This document shows positions 53,383 through 62,933 of a DNA stretch of 64,000 nucleotides, piece after piece (positions within the stretch are counted from its first letter, which is position 1; every line of letters begins with the position of its first letter). Under the pieces are notes generated by a model. It was not told the DNA's origin and made no database searches. It was given only the letters and a program-made list of their open reading frames with translations. This DNA is from Haloplanus salinus (lineage in GTDB: Archaea; Halobacteriota; Halobacteria; Halobacteriales; Haloferacaceae): positions 434,001 through 498,000 of the forward strand of contig NZ_QPHM01000001.1 in assembly GCF_003336245.1 (NCBI RefSeq), given 5' to 3'. Both the position numbers and the translations under genes were made by a program.

Positions 53383-54620
53383 CACGGGGGACACCCCGCC
53401 GTGTCGTGAATCTCGCTCACGCGACGATCCGATGCGCCGTCGGTCACCGTACCGTTGATGTAGTACGCCGCGTCCGGCACGTCGATCAACGACATCGTCC
53501 CATCGGCGGCCAGACCGGTCGAGTCGTCGTAGACCGTCCCGTTGGTCACGTAGGTGACGCGAACGTCGACGCTGGCGACGTCGTCGTTCGGATCGCTGGT
53601 GTTCCAGTCGACGGCGAAGTCGCTGCCCGACTGCGTGACGTCGAAGGTCGTGAAGGTGGGGCCGGTTGCCGGTTCCCCTGCCTCGCCCGGCGCCGCACGA
53701 ACCGTCCGCCGGTGATCGAGGTCCCGTGTGGCGACGCCGATTCGTGCCGTCGCGGCGTAGATGGCTGGCGTCGTGTACGGGTCGTCGCCGGCCGTCGTCG
53801 AGTACGTCGGCGGCGACGGTGGCGTACACTGTCCCGGGACGTTGGCCGTATCGACGGCGGTCCGGAACCCCTCCGGGTGGCGGTCGACGACGAACGAGTA
53901 GGTGGCGTCGATGCGGTCGCCGTTCGACACCGATACGTTGACCGTCCCCGTCGGGCGGACGTCGGCCAGCGGCGGACAGTAGTCGCCGTCGACCCGGCCG
54001 GCGCCGAGATCGATGTGCCCGCGCGTCAGTTCGCAGGTGCCCCGGCCCACGACGGTGACCTGTGGCCCGCTCCCGTCGTCCTCGACGATCACGTCCTGTG
54101 CGGTACCGTCGTCGACGGTGATGGTCGTGCCGCCGGGCGAGTCGACGGACGAGGGCGTGACGGTTAGCCGGAAGCGCCGAACCGACGAGTCGGTGGCCAT
54201 CGTCCAGTCGCCCTCACCGTCCCGATTGACGATGCCGGTGGTCGCGTTCGCGTCGACGATACGGGTCCCCTCCTGGACGCCGTCGCGGTCCACGTCCCCC
54301 GCCAGCCCGTCGGTGGCGGAGTAGTTCGCGAGCGTCGGTATCCAGTCGTCCGTCGCGGCGCGATACGCGTCGCGCCGGTCGGCGAAGCCGGTCGCGTTCC
54401 GCCGGTTGGCGTGTGCAACGGCGCCGCCGAGGCCGTCGACGACGGCGCTCCGGAACGTCTCGGCTTTCTCGACGTCGGCGTGGGTCTGGCGCGTCGCCAG
54501 GTTCTCCGTGTAGATGACGGAGTTGAGCAGGAGGCTCAGCGAGAGGAAGATGACGGCGAGCGCGAGCGCGCCGACGAGGAGCAGCTGTGCGCGGCTTCGC
54601 TCCCCGGTCACATCCGCCAC
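53382..54620 (-). CDS. Pilus-associated secreted protein (DUF7261 type)
   Basis: 412 residues. SRAQLLLVGALALAVIFLSLSLLLN is the N-terminal hydrophobic helix (residues about 10-35), preceded by an acidic/basic start. The ectodomain is beta-rich and Thr-rich, with Cys residues in RGTCELTRG, DYCPPL, GQCTPP and TAGCPP. It fits DUF7261, a family of pilin-cluster proteins in haloarchaea. It is the largest minor pilin-like protein of the operon and overlaps the gene before it by 13 nt. Confidence 0.8.
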   Translation of the reverse strand: MADVTGERSRAQLLLVGALALAVIFLSLSLLLNSVIYTENLATRQTHADVEKAETFRSAVVDGLGGAVAHANRRNATGFADRRDAYRAATDDWIPTLANYSATDGLAGDVDRDGVQEGTRIVDANATTGIVNRDGEGDWTMATDSSVRRFRLTVTPSSVDSPGGTTITVDDGTAQDVIVEDDGSGPQVTVVGRGTCELTRGHIDLGAGRVDGDYCPPLADVRPTGTVNVSVSNGDRIDATYSFVVDRHPEGFRTAVDTANVPGQCTPPSPPTYSTTAGDDPYTTPAIYAATARIGVATRDLDHRRTVRAAPGEAGEPATGPTFTTFDVTQSGSDFAVDWNTSDPNDDVASVDVRVTYVTNGTVYDDSTGLAADGTMSLIDVPDAAYYINGTVTDGASDRRVSEIHDTAGCPP

Positions 54621-55210
54621 ACCACCACCTCCACGCGGACGACGTTGTACAGTCCCGTCGACGAGTCCGGGGGGATCAGGGCGTCGTAGGTGGTCGAGCC
54701 GTTGACCGTCGTGTCGGTCGGCGTCTCGTTCGCGTCGTAGAGCGGGTCGTCGTCGTAGAGCATCACCGTCGTCGTCGCCGTGGCCGCGTTGTCGCTCGGC
54801 TCGCCGCGGTAGATGAACCGCTGGCGGGAGAACGACCCCGTGTCCACGGTGTAGGTGAAGTAGACGTTGAAAGCGACGCCGCGGGCTTCGAAGGTGTCGA
54901 GGAGCATCCGACCGAGCGCCGTCCGTTCGACTTCGGCGTCCGTCGTGTATCCGCCGCCGGAGGTGCCATGAAGCGTCCCGTTCGTCTCGTCCCAGTAGGC
55001 AACGGCGGCGTCGAGCGCGCCGTTCTCCCGGGCCGCGTCGAGGACGCCCGCGGCCGACGCGCCCTGCTGGTTCTCGATGTGCTGGCTGGCCGTACTCGCC
55101 GACAGCGGGGTGACGGCCGTCACCTGCAGGGCGAAGACGACGCTCGCGAGGACGACGATGCCTGCGGCGACTGCCTCCAGCGTGTGTGCCTGTGCGCGCA
55201 CGGTTACCAC
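54608..55210 (-). CDS. Pilin-like protein (DUF7288 type)
   Basis: 200 residues. MVTVRAQAHTLEAVAAGIVVLASVVFALQ gives a prepilin-like signal and helix; the rest is a soluble ectodomain, with a C-terminal hydrophobic strand (LYNVVRVEVVVW). Fits the haloarchaeal DUF7288 family. It overlaps DUF7287 by 7 nt upstream and DUF7261 by 13 nt downstream. Confidence 0.8.
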   Translation of the reverse strand: MVTVRAQAHTLEAVAAGIVVLASVVFALQVTAVTPLSASTASQHIENQQGASAAGVLDAARENGALDAAVAYWDETNGTLHGTSGGGYTTDAEVERTALGRMLLDTFEARGVAFNVYFTYTVDTGSFSRQRFIYRGEPSDNAATATTTVMLYDDDPLYDANETPTDTTVNGSTTYDALIPPDSSTGLYNVVRVEVVVWRM

Positions 55211-55746
55211 ATCCTGACGATTACGGTCGCGGTCGTCCCGTCGACGTAGACGACGCGTCGCCCGATCACCGACGCACCGTTGGGGGGGAGGCGGTCGCCC
55301 GCGTCGAGCGCGAACCCGGTCGAACAGTCGTCGGTGTCGCTCACGTACACCCGCGTGTTGTCGGAGCAGACGGGGTTCGAGGTGCCGTCGTCGTCGGCCC
55401 CGACGACGGTCACGTTGGCGTGATGGCCCGCGGAGAGGCCGACCTGCTCGGCGAAGGGAGCGGCGTCGTCGAAGGTACAGCCGGTGTCGGTGTCGTCGGC
55501 GTCGAAAAAGGCGATCGTGCAGCGACGGTCGAGCGTCGCGCCGCCACTGCCGTCACCGTCACCGTCGTCGAGGAGGTCGTAGACCACCGTGTCCGCGACG
55601 CGGTCGATGCCCGCGAGCTCCTCCTGTGGACCGTCCGCGAACGGCTGGAAGATACCGGGGACGAAGGCGACGACGAACGCGACGGTGACGAGGAAGACGC
55701 TCGTGCCGATGGCGAAGTCGATGGTGGTCTGTGCGCGGTCGGTCAT
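55204..55746 (-). CDS. Pilin-like protein (DUF7287 type)
   Basis: 180 residues from MTDRAQTTIDFAIGTSVFLVTVAF. The helix at residues about 8-35 follows a short charged segment, as in TadE-like and pilin proteins. Cys residues in DRRCTIAF, TGCTF and PVCSDN could form disulfides outside. Fits DUF7287. The ATG overlaps the pilC stop codon by 4 nt (ATGA). First pilin-like gene after pilB-pilC. Confidence 0.8.
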   Translation of the reverse strand: MTDRAQTTIDFAIGTSVFLVTVAFVVAFVPGIFQPFADGPQEELAGIDRVADTVVYDLLDDGDGDGSGGATLDRRCTIAFFDADDTDTGCTFDDAAPFAEQVGLSAGHHANVTVVGADDDGTSNPVCSDNTRVYVSDTDDCSTGFALDAGDRLPPNGASVIGRRVVYVDGTTATVIVRMW

Positions 55747-57767
55747 CCAACCACCAGCCACACGGCCAGCGCGATGGTCTGCAGGATCACCACGAACTTG
55801 ACGCCGGCCATCAGCTTCGCGGTCCGGATGTAGCCGCTGATGACCCCCGAGAGGATGGCCTGTAAGGTGACGGCGTGGAAGAAGAGCAGGGAGAGCAGTT
55901 GGGTGTCGATGCCGCCGCCGAACTGCGAGGAGCCGCCGCCCCCGCCGCTACTGCCCGCCTGTTCGGTCAGCCCCGCCATCACGTCGAGGAACTGCGTCTT
56001 CAGGATCGCCATCACGCCCAGCAGGGTGAGGTAGGTCATCAGGATGATCGCCACCTGCATCCGGGTACGCGACCGCCGCTCGCGTTCGATGTCGTCCTGG
56101 TTCTCGCTGGCCTGTGCCGCGGTGGTCAGGACTTGCGTGATCTGACTCGACGCCTCCTGGGCCTTGCCGATGAGTTTGACCGTCCGCGCCAGGCGGGGGA
56201 TGTGGTACTTGTTGTTGAATTCGATCAGCGCCGTCCGCAGGCTCATGCCGTAGTTCACCTTCGCGTAGAGAACCTCGAACTCGTCGGCCAGCTTCCCCGA
56301 CGACGTCTCGGCGACGGTGTTTACCGACTCCAGCAGGGTCTGTCCCGTGTCGTTCGCGCTCGACAGTTTGCGGAGGTTGTCGGAGAGTTTGCCCGTGATG
56401 GCCGCCCGAGACCGGACGTTCCATTCGTGGAAGACGCCGAGCGGAACGAGCGTCAGGTAGAGCGGAACGTAGATCCACAGGAACGTCCCCCAGACGGGAG
56501 CCCGAACCATGCCGCCCCACGTCGTCGGCGCCGCGCCGCTGACCGCGGCGAACGCGACCAACACCAACGCCGCGGGGGCGGTCAGCGCCAGCGTGAACGG
56601 CGGGTGGTCCCTGAAGAAGTGATGCGGATTTCGGAGGAGCTGTTTCGTCCGGAACGTTCCCTCACGGGTTTTGATACGGTCGAAGACGCCGAATTCGCCC
56701 ACGTACTGTTCGATCAGCCCGAGGGAGAACAGCCCGCCGTCGTCCGTCGGTCCGGAGTTGGCGCCGTCGGGGTCGAGGTAGCCGTCGCCGGGCTCGTCCT
56801 GTTTCACCGTCGAGACGAGCACCAGGAACATCGCGCCGGTGATCGGAATGAGTCCGTACACCGTCGCGTACAGCATGAACGACTGGGCCTCCCCCAACAT
56901 GCTCATGATGACGAGGATGATGATCAACAGGAGGGGAAACAGCGAGAGCGTCATATACATCTCGCCGAACAGTTCGAGGGTGTCGAGCGTGACCTCCTGT
57001 TGCTGCTTGGCCGTTCGCATGTGTTTGTCCTTCTTATCGGAGAGAAACGCCTGCATGTTCCCGCCGGAGTTGACGATGGAGAGCATGTCGGTCAGGAACT
57101 GCGAAAGGTCGTCGCTCGGCGTCTCGCTGGCCTGTTGCTGGATAGCGTTGCGGTAGTCGGTGCCGAAATACTCCGTCTCTTGGACGATGCTCTGGAACTC
57201 GTAGGCAACCTCGCCGTACGTGTCGTCGGCTTTCGCCATCGCCTCCAGAATCTCCAGCTGATTGAGCCCCCCGACCGACAGGGCGTACATGAACGAGATG
57301 GAGTCGGAGAGGAGCATGTTGATCTCGCGTTCCCGCGAGGAGGCCCGCGAGTAGGGGATGGCGATCAGCGTGCCGAAGCCGGCGGTGAAGCCGACGGTGC
57401 CGGCGATGATGCCGACGGTGCCGATGGCGGCGGGCACCTTGACCAGGTCGATGAACGCGACGACGGCCTCGTTGGGGATGCGCGCCCCCGTCGAGAACAG
57501 CTCGGGGGAGACGAGGCCGAGCGCGAAGAGGCCGTAGCCGAGGAGCGTCCCGAGAAGCCACAGGACGAGTCCGAGGAGCACGCCGACGGCGAGCGCACGC
57601 GAGAGGTAGAGTTCGACCGTCGTCGCCATCCGCGCCTGGACGAGTTTCGTCTCCACGTCGCCGACGAAGTCGCCGTCGCTGTCGAACAGCCGCCGATAGA
57701 GGGGGTAAAACAGGTCGCCGAGGCTGTCGACGCCGCCGTTCAGTCCACGACCGGTGTCGAGGCTCAC
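55743..57767 (-). CDS. pilC: Type IV pilus assembly membrane protein PilC (T2SS F family)
   Basis: 674 residues, GTG start. Two T2SSF-like domains: the first (about 110-300) with the LLSDSISFMYALSVGGLNQLEILEAMAK motif, the second (about 480-640) with LRKLSSANDTGQTLLESV. About eight to nine membrane segments, in groups at 55-120, 270-320, 390-440 and 600-674. It is the platform protein on which pilins are assembled. The duplicated F domain is typical of archaeal PilC. One base separates it from the pilB stop codon. Confidence 0.93.
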   Translation of the reverse strand: MSLDTGRGLNGGVDSLGDLFYPLYRRLFDSDGDFVGDVETKLVQARMATTVELYLSRALAVGVLLGLVLWLLGTLLGYGLFALGLVSPELFSTGARIPNEAVVAFIDLVKVPAAIGTVGIIAGTVGFTAGFGTLIAIPYSRASSREREINMLLSDSISFMYALSVGGLNQLEILEAMAKADDTYGEVAYEFQSIVQETEYFGTDYRNAIQQQASETPSDDLSQFLTDMLSIVNSGGNMQAFLSDKKDKHMRTAKQQQEVTLDTLELFGEMYMTLSLFPLLLIIILVIMSMLGEAQSFMLYATVYGLIPITGAMFLVLVSTVKQDEPGDGYLDPDGANSGPTDDGGLFSLGLIEQYVGEFGVFDRIKTREGTFRTKQLLRNPHHFFRDHPPFTLALTAPAALVLVAFAAVSGAAPTTWGGMVRAPVWGTFLWIYVPLYLTLVPLGVFHEWNVRSRAAITGKLSDNLRKLSSANDTGQTLLESVNTVAETSSGKLADEFEVLYAKVNYGMSLRTALIEFNNKYHIPRLARTVKLIGKAQEASSQITQVLTTAAQASENQDDIERERRSRTRMQVAIILMTYLTLLGVMAILKTQFLDVMAGLTEQAGSSGGGGGSSQFGGGIDTQLLSLLFFHAVTLQAILSGVISGYIRTAKLMAGVKFVVILQTIALAVWLVVG

Positions 57768-57768
57768 G

Positions 57769-60564
57769 TCACTCCCCCTCGTCCGCGTCGGTCACGTCGC
57801 CGAAGCCCCACTCGTCCATGTCGGCGGCGGGTTCGTCGTCCGCGTCGGCGGGTGGGTCGTCGGGTGTCTCGGCCTCCGTCTCGGCGTCGTCGTCGAACGG
57901 AGCGTCCGCGGTCTCTGCATCGGACGCCGACGACTCCCAGTCGAGGTCGGCATCGACCGGCTCGTCGTCGGGTCCGTCGTCGAAGGAGATGTCGAATCCA
58001 TCGGCGCCGGACGGGGCGTCGGCGGCCGGAGCGCTTCCCACGTCCGGCTCCGCGTCGAACGACGACTCGTCCAACGGCGATCCGTCGAGGTCGACCGCGT
58101 CGTCGCTCCGCTCGCCTGCGTCGGTGTGGTCGGTGGTGTCCTCGTCGCCGCCGTCGGCCGAGGCCGGGGGCGCGCTCGGTGAGGCCGTCACGTCCGCGGC
58201 GGGGTCCACGTTCGTGAGCGCCGCATCGATTCCCGGGACGGACTCACCGCGGTACTCCTCGAACAGTTCCGTTTCGGCACGGTCGAGGATGTCCGCACAC
58301 AGCTCCAACCCCGCCTCGTTCGGATCGGGGCGGGGCACCATCGCCTCCTTCTCCGGATCGATGTCGATGAGGACCGACTCCATCTCGCGGAGGTCCTCTA
58401 GGCTACGTTCGAGCTGATCGTTCGCCATCAACGAGAGGATGGTCTCCTCGTCGTTGATGAACGCCTGGACGGTGGCGGCGACCTGCGTGTACGTGTTGAG
58501 GCCGTTCTCGATGAGGTACGCGAGGACGGCCTCGCGTTTGAACAACTCTTCCTCCAGCCGACCGCGGGTCCACCCGCGGTCGAACCGAATCTCGTCCAAC
58601 GTGTTCGAGTTGCTCATCCGGAGGAACTCGTCGGTCTCGGCCTGCCACTGGTAGACGTCTTGGACGTTGATCTCGTCGTTCTCGGCGTCGTAGAAGTTGA
58701 TCTCGGTGAGGTTCTTGTTCCGGCGGACCTTCCGGCCGCCGACCCGGGTCTGGGTCTGGATCGACACCAGATCGAGCGCGGAGAACATCGTCTTCGAGAC
58801 GTTGATCGGCTCCGTGGTGAACCGCTTGAGCACTTCGCCCACGCTGTCGGCGTGGAACGTCGTCAGCGTGGTGTGGCCGGTCGACATGACCTGGAAGAGG
58901 GTCCGACCCTCCTCGCCCCGAATCTCGCCCATGACGATGTACTCGGGGCGCTGGCGGAGCGCGGCCTCCAACAGGTCGAACTCGTCCACGTCGCCCTGTT
59001 CGTCGTCGGAGAAGGAGGGCCGGGTGACGGAGGCAACCCAGTTGCGCTGGGGGAGCTCCACCTCGCGCGTGTCCTCGATGGAGACGATTTTGGAGTTCGA
59101 GGGGATAAACAGGGAGACGGCGTTCAGGCTCGTGGTCTTCCCGGAGGCCGTCCCGCCGGCGAAGATCAGGGACTTGTTGTTCTCGATGGCGAGCCACAGA
59201 TACGCCATCTCCTCCAGCGAGAACGTCTTCCAGTTGATCAGGTCGACCGGCGTGAAAGGCACGTCCTTGAACTGGCGGATGGTGTAGTTGGTGCCGTGGT
59301 CGGACACCTCCTTGCCGAGGGTGAGTTGGGCGCGGGAGCCGTCGGGGAGGGTGGCGTCGACCTGTGGCCGTCGCTTGCTGATCCCTTTGCCCGACCGCTG
59401 GGCGAGTTTGACGACGAAGTCGTCGAGTTCGTCGTCGCCGTGGTAGATGTTCGAGATGATCTGCTCGTAGTCGCTGTGGTAGACGAAGACGGGTGAGTGG
59501 TAGCCGTCACACGAGATGTCCTCGACGTTGATGTCGTGTTTGATGCCGTCGATGCGCTCGTAGCCGATGAAGTCACGCTTGAGGTAGTAGAGCAGTTTCT
59601 CGACCTGGTACTCCGAAAGGTGGTCGGCGTCCTCCTCGACCAAGGCGGGTTCGGGGCGAGCGCTAAGCCCCGACAGGTCCTCGTCGGCGTCGGGCGCGGG
59701 CCGCCAGCCGAGCCGTTCGAGGAGGCGGCCGGCCGTCCCGTCGGCGCCCTCGACGCCGAGTTGGGTGGCGATGGTGTCGAGGAGGCCGCTCCCGGACGTC
59801 TTCGAGTAGAGGTCGTACCGTTCGAGCAGCGCGTACGTCTCGTCTTTGATCACCCGTTCGCGCTCGTCGAGGCCGCCCGCGACCTCGACGTCGGCGTATT
59901 TGATCGCGCTCTGGAGTTTGGCCCGCAGGAACTCGAGTAGGTCGTCCTCGATCGGCGTCGTGTGGGGCTGGACCACGTAGTATTTCTTCTCGTTCTCCTT
60001 GCGCGACTGAAAGATGACGACGTAGGCGTAGGGTTTGTTCACCCAGTAGCGATCGATCTCCCGGAAGTGGAGTTTCTTCTCCGTCGGGACCGTCTTCTCC
60101 AGGTCGTACCGATTGGTGACGGTCGTCGCGCCGAACTCCGTCGTGAAGAAGTCGTCCTCGGCGAGAGCCTCGTCGACGTCGACCGTTCGGTCGTCGACGA
60201 CGGCGTCGAGCTCCGCGGCGAGGCTCTCGCCGACGGAGAGCACGTTCTCGGTTTTCTCCGGGTCGAACCCGAGGACGTCGCTGGGATCGAACGGGACCAC
60301 GTTCCCCGAGCCGTCGGTCGGTGGCTCACCCTCCCCGTCGTAGTAGAACTCCCGCTTGTAGTCCGCCCACGTCCAGAGATCCTTGACGACCGGTGGGGAG
60401 TCACCCCGCGCACGCGAGATGGCGGCGTCGAGTCGCGCCGCCGCCACCGCGCCGGCGGCGAGCGAGTCGGAAAGTGCCGCCGGATCGACCGCGTCGTTCC
60501 GACCGACCGCGGCCGCGCCGCCGAACCCCTCTGAATCGGAGCCCTCGGCGTCGTCGATAGCCAT
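57769..60564 (-). CDS. pilB: Type IV pilus assembly ATPase PilB (T2SS E family)
   Basis: 931 residues from MAIDDAEGSDSEG. The ATPase core carries Walker A FAGGTASGKTTSLN (about residue 469), an Asp/His-type region, and Walker B EYIVMGEIRGEE (about 542). N-terminal domains (about 60-420) bind the platform. A C-terminal extension of about 150 residues, rich in Asp, Ala and Ser and ending WGFGDVTDADEGE, is unusually long and probably disordered. It powers pilin assembly in the cytoplasm. Leaderless TATA box upstream; first gene of a seven-gene operon. Confidence 0.94.
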   Translation of the reverse strand: MAIDDAEGSDSEGFGGAAAVGRNDAVDPAALSDSLAAGAVAAARLDAAISRARGDSPPVVKDLWTWADYKREFYYDGEGEPPTDGSGNVVPFDPSDVLGFDPEKTENVLSVGESLAAELDAVVDDRTVDVDEALAEDDFFTTEFGATTVTNRYDLEKTVPTEKKLHFREIDRYWVNKPYAYVVIFQSRKENEKKYYVVQPHTTPIEDDLLEFLRAKLQSAIKYADVEVAGGLDERERVIKDETYALLERYDLYSKTSGSGLLDTIATQLGVEGADGTAGRLLERLGWRPAPDADEDLSGLSARPEPALVEEDADHLSEYQVEKLLYYLKRDFIGYERIDGIKHDINVEDISCDGYHSPVFVYHSDYEQIISNIYHGDDELDDFVVKLAQRSGKGISKRRPQVDATLPDGSRAQLTLGKEVSDHGTNYTIRQFKDVPFTPVDLINWKTFSLEEMAYLWLAIENNKSLIFAGGTASGKTTSLNAVSLFIPSNSKIVSIEDTREVELPQRNWVASVTRPSFSDDEQGDVDEFDLLEAALRQRPEYIVMGEIRGEEGRTLFQVMSTGHTTLTTFHADSVGEVLKRFTTEPINVSKTMFSALDLVSIQTQTRVGGRKVRRNKNLTEINFYDAENDEINVQDVYQWQAETDEFLRMSNSNTLDEIRFDRGWTRGRLEEELFKREAVLAYLIENGLNTYTQVAATVQAFINDEETILSLMANDQLERSLEDLREMESVLIDIDPEKEAMVPRPDPNEAGLELCADILDRAETELFEEYRGESVPGIDAALTNVDPAADVTASPSAPPASADGGDEDTTDHTDAGERSDDAVDLDGSPLDESSFDAEPDVGSAPAADAPSGADGFDISFDDGPDDEPVDADLDWESSASDAETADAPFDDDAETEAETPDDPPADADDEPAADMDEWGFGDVTDADEGE

Positions 60565-60587
60565 TGCACGAATCAAGATAGTCGCAG

Positions 60588-60595
60588 ATATAAAC
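60588..60595 (-). promoter_or_regulatory. TATA box for the pilB operon
   Basis: On the minus strand gtttatat is about 27 nt before the ATG at 60564. The remaining intergenic sequence 60596-60820 shows no convincing gene. Confidence 0.6.
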
Positions 60596-60823
60596 TCTGT
60601 TGGCCGATCTAGACGCATGATAATTTGAGTGTAGCGGCTGCGACGGGCGCGAACGTTCCCTGAAGGGATGCCCGGACCGCGTGCCACGGCCGAACCACGG
60701 CGTTCGGGCGTAGGCACGTCGTCGCGGCCGCCGCCGGACTCGCTGGCTCGCCCGGAGGCCGTGCTGACGGCTCCGGTGGGGGGACGACGGCGACGCACGC
60801 TCCCGAGCCCACGGCCACGCGTA

Positions 60824-60831
60824 CATTTATC
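60824..60831 (+). promoter_or_regulatory. TATA box for the thermosome-like gene
   Basis: catttatc lies about 40 nt before the ATG, leaving a short leader of perhaps 18 nt. Confidence 0.5.
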
Positions 60832-60869
60832 ACTGGACCGAACGTTTCACAGCAACGAGTGTCAGACGT

Positions 60870-62534
60870 ATGAATGGTGTGCACGGGATTGCGGCCGTCG
60901 ACCGACGGACGACGGGCGACGACGCGCGGAAGCGGAACATCGCGGCGGGAACCGCACTGGCCGAGCTGTTGCGGACGACGCTCGGCCCGACCGGCCGCGA
61001 CAAGATGCTGGTCGGCGACGGGACGGTGATCGTGAGCAACGACGGCGCGAGCATCGTGGACCGGCTCTCGCTCGACTCGCCGGCCGCACGGCTGCTCGCC
61101 GATGTTGCCCGCGCCCAGCGCGGCGAACTGGGGGACGGATCGACGACCGCCGTCGTCCTCGCGGGGGCGTTGCTGGCCGAAGCCGAGAGGCTCTTCGACG
61201 ACGGCGTTCATCCGACGACGGTGATCGCAGGCTACGCCGACGCCTCGCGGCGCGCCCGGTCACGCCTCGGCGAGTTGGTGTCGGCGCCCGACGGCGAGGC
61301 GGCGCGCCGGAACGTGGTTTCGACCGCCATCACCGGCCGGTGGGACGAGCGCCGGACGGCGTTTCTCGCCGACCTGTCGACGCGGGCGCACCGCGCCGCC
61401 CGCGACGCCGACGCCGGCGGGGCGAACCCCTCCGCCATTACGATCCACGGCGTCGCCGGTGGGGCGACGACGGACTCCGAACTCCTCGACGGGCTGGTCA
61501 TCGACACCGACGCGTCCTCGACGAGTCTCTCATCGATCCCGGCCGACGTGCCGCGCCACCTGTCCGACGCCCGGATCGCCCTCCTAGACGACGAACTCAC
61601 GATCCAGTCGCCCGAGTCGGCCCGATACAGCGTCGACGGTCCCGACGGACTCCGGCGCGCCCGGGACCACGAGCGCGACGAGTATCGGCGCTACGTCGAG
61701 ACCCTCCGGAACCACGGCGTCGACGTGTGTTTCTGTCAGAAGTCGATCGACGACGGTCTCCGTGCCCGCCTCGCCAGGGCAGGGATTCTCGCCTTCGAGC
61801 GCACCCGGCAGGACGAGGTGCACAAGCTGAGCCGGGCGACGGGCGCGCGGCCGGTGATGCGCCTCGACGCCCTCGACCCGTCGGCGGTCGGACGTGCGGA
61901 CGAACTGGAGCGCGTGCGTCTCGGCGGCGGGTCGTTCGTCGTCGTCCGTGAGGCGTCGTCGCGGCAGGTGTCGGTGGTGCTTCGGGGGAGTCCCGAGCAC
62001 GTCGTGGACGAGACGGAGCGGATCGTGCGCGACGGCATCGCGCTCCTACGGACGCTCGATGCCCGTCCCGGCTTGGTTCCGGGTGGCGGCGCGACGGAGG
62101 TAGCGCTCGCGCTGGCGGTCCGAGCGTTCGGACGCTGCGTCGACGACCGCCGGGCGCTCGCCGTCGACGCGTTCGCCGACGCCATCGAGACCATCCCCGT
62201 GTCGTTGGCGCGGAACGCGGGCATGGACCCCATCGACAGCCTGCTCGAACTTCGGCGGCGCCACGCCGACGGCGAGCGGTCGGTCGGGATCGACGGCGAC
62301 TCCCGGAGCGTCACCGACGTGGCGGCCCGTGGCGTCGTCGAACCCGTCCGTCTCGCGGACCGCGTCGTCGCCAACGCGACGGACGCGGCGACGCTCGTGC
62401 TTCGGATCGACGACGTGATCCGGACGCGGGGGACGAGCGATGGGGGCGCACACGACCACGATCACGATCACGATCACGACCACGGCGGCGTCAGCGGCGA
62501 CCCGGGGGGGTATCCGTGGGCGATCAGTCACTGA
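60870..62534 (+). CDS. Divergent thermosome (group II chaperonin) subunit with His/Asp tail
   Basis: 554 residues. Conserved chaperonin parts are visible: AELLRTTLGPTGRDKMLVGDG, VIVSNDGASIVDRL, GDGSTTAVVLAGALL (with the nucleotide-hydrolysis Asp), and PGGGATEVALALAVRAFG. The apical region and spacing are divergent relative to standard thermosome subunits. The C-terminus carries a repeated His-Asp motif (HDHDHDHDHDHGG), instead of the usual Gly/Met-rich tail, then PWAISH. It probably forms or joins a folding ring; the tail may bind metal. Likely a minor, specialised paralogue such as CCT3. Confidence 0.88.
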   Translation: MNGVHGIAAVDRRTTGDDARKRNIAAGTALAELLRTTLGPTGRDKMLVGDGTVIVSNDGASIVDRLSLDSPAARLLADVARAQRGELGDGSTTAVVLAGALLAEAERLFDDGVHPTTVIAGYADASRRARSRLGELVSAPDGEAARRNVVSTAITGRWDERRTAFLADLSTRAHRAARDADAGGANPSAITIHGVAGGATTDSELLDGLVIDTDASSTSLSSIPADVPRHLSDARIALLDDELTIQSPESARYSVDGPDGLRRARDHERDEYRRYVETLRNHGVDVCFCQKSIDDGLRARLARAGILAFERTRQDEVHKLSRATGARPVMRLDALDPSAVGRADELERVRLGGGSFVVVREASSRQVSVVLRGSPEHVVDETERIVRDGIALLRTLDARPGLVPGGGATEVALALAVRAFGRCVDDRRALAVDAFADAIETIPVSLARNAGMDPIDSLLELRRRHADGERSVGIDGDSRSVTDVAARGVVEPVRLADRVVANATDAATLVLRIDDVIRTRGTSDGGAHDHDHDHDHDHGGVSGDPGGYPWAISH

Positions 62535-62576
62535 ACGGCGGCCACGAACCGGCTATCGTCGGCCCTCCGGGGGAGC

Positions 62577-62933
62577 CTACACGAGGAGGGCGGCGATGCC
62601 GATGCCGACGAGCGCCCCGAACAGGTTCGCGGCGGCGTACCAGACGGCGAGGCGGCGGTCGCCCGTCTCCCACAGCCGAACGGTGTCGACCGAGAACGAG
62701 GAGAACGTCGTGTACGATCCGCACGCACCGGTACCGACGAACAGGAGGACGTCCTCGCCGGCCCCGAGGAAGGTGACGAGCGCGAGGACGAACGACCCGA
62801 GGACGTTGACCGTGAACGTTCCGTAGGGAAACCGCCGGTTGCCCGCGACGCCGCCGACGTAACGGCCGGTCGCGAACCGAAGGACCGCGCCGAGGGCGGC
62901 GCCGGCGCCGACGAGAGGCGCCGGGTCGATCAT
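62577..62933 (-). CDS. crcB: CrcB/Fluc fluoride channel subunit 1
   Basis: 118 residues with four hydrophobic segments. The pore-lining Asn lies in TFTVNVLGSFVLALV, and the Fluc motif GTGACGSYTTFSSFSVDTVRL is intact. It overlaps the upstream crcB gene by 4 nt (ATGA). Two different subunits form a heterodimeric fluoride exporter, protecting cells from fluoride. No fluoride riboswitch was recognised upstream. Confidence 0.93.
   Translation of the reverse strand: MIDPAPLVGAGAALGAVLRFATGRYVGGVAGNRRFPYGTFTVNVLGSFVLALVTFLGAGEDVLLFVGTGACGSYTTFSSFSVDTVRLWETGDRRLAVWYAAANLFGALVGIGIAALLV

Noticed and set aside
55875-58217. 780-codon frame opposite pilC
   Set aside because: Antisense shadow of the third-codon GC bias; pilC and pilB carry real motifs.
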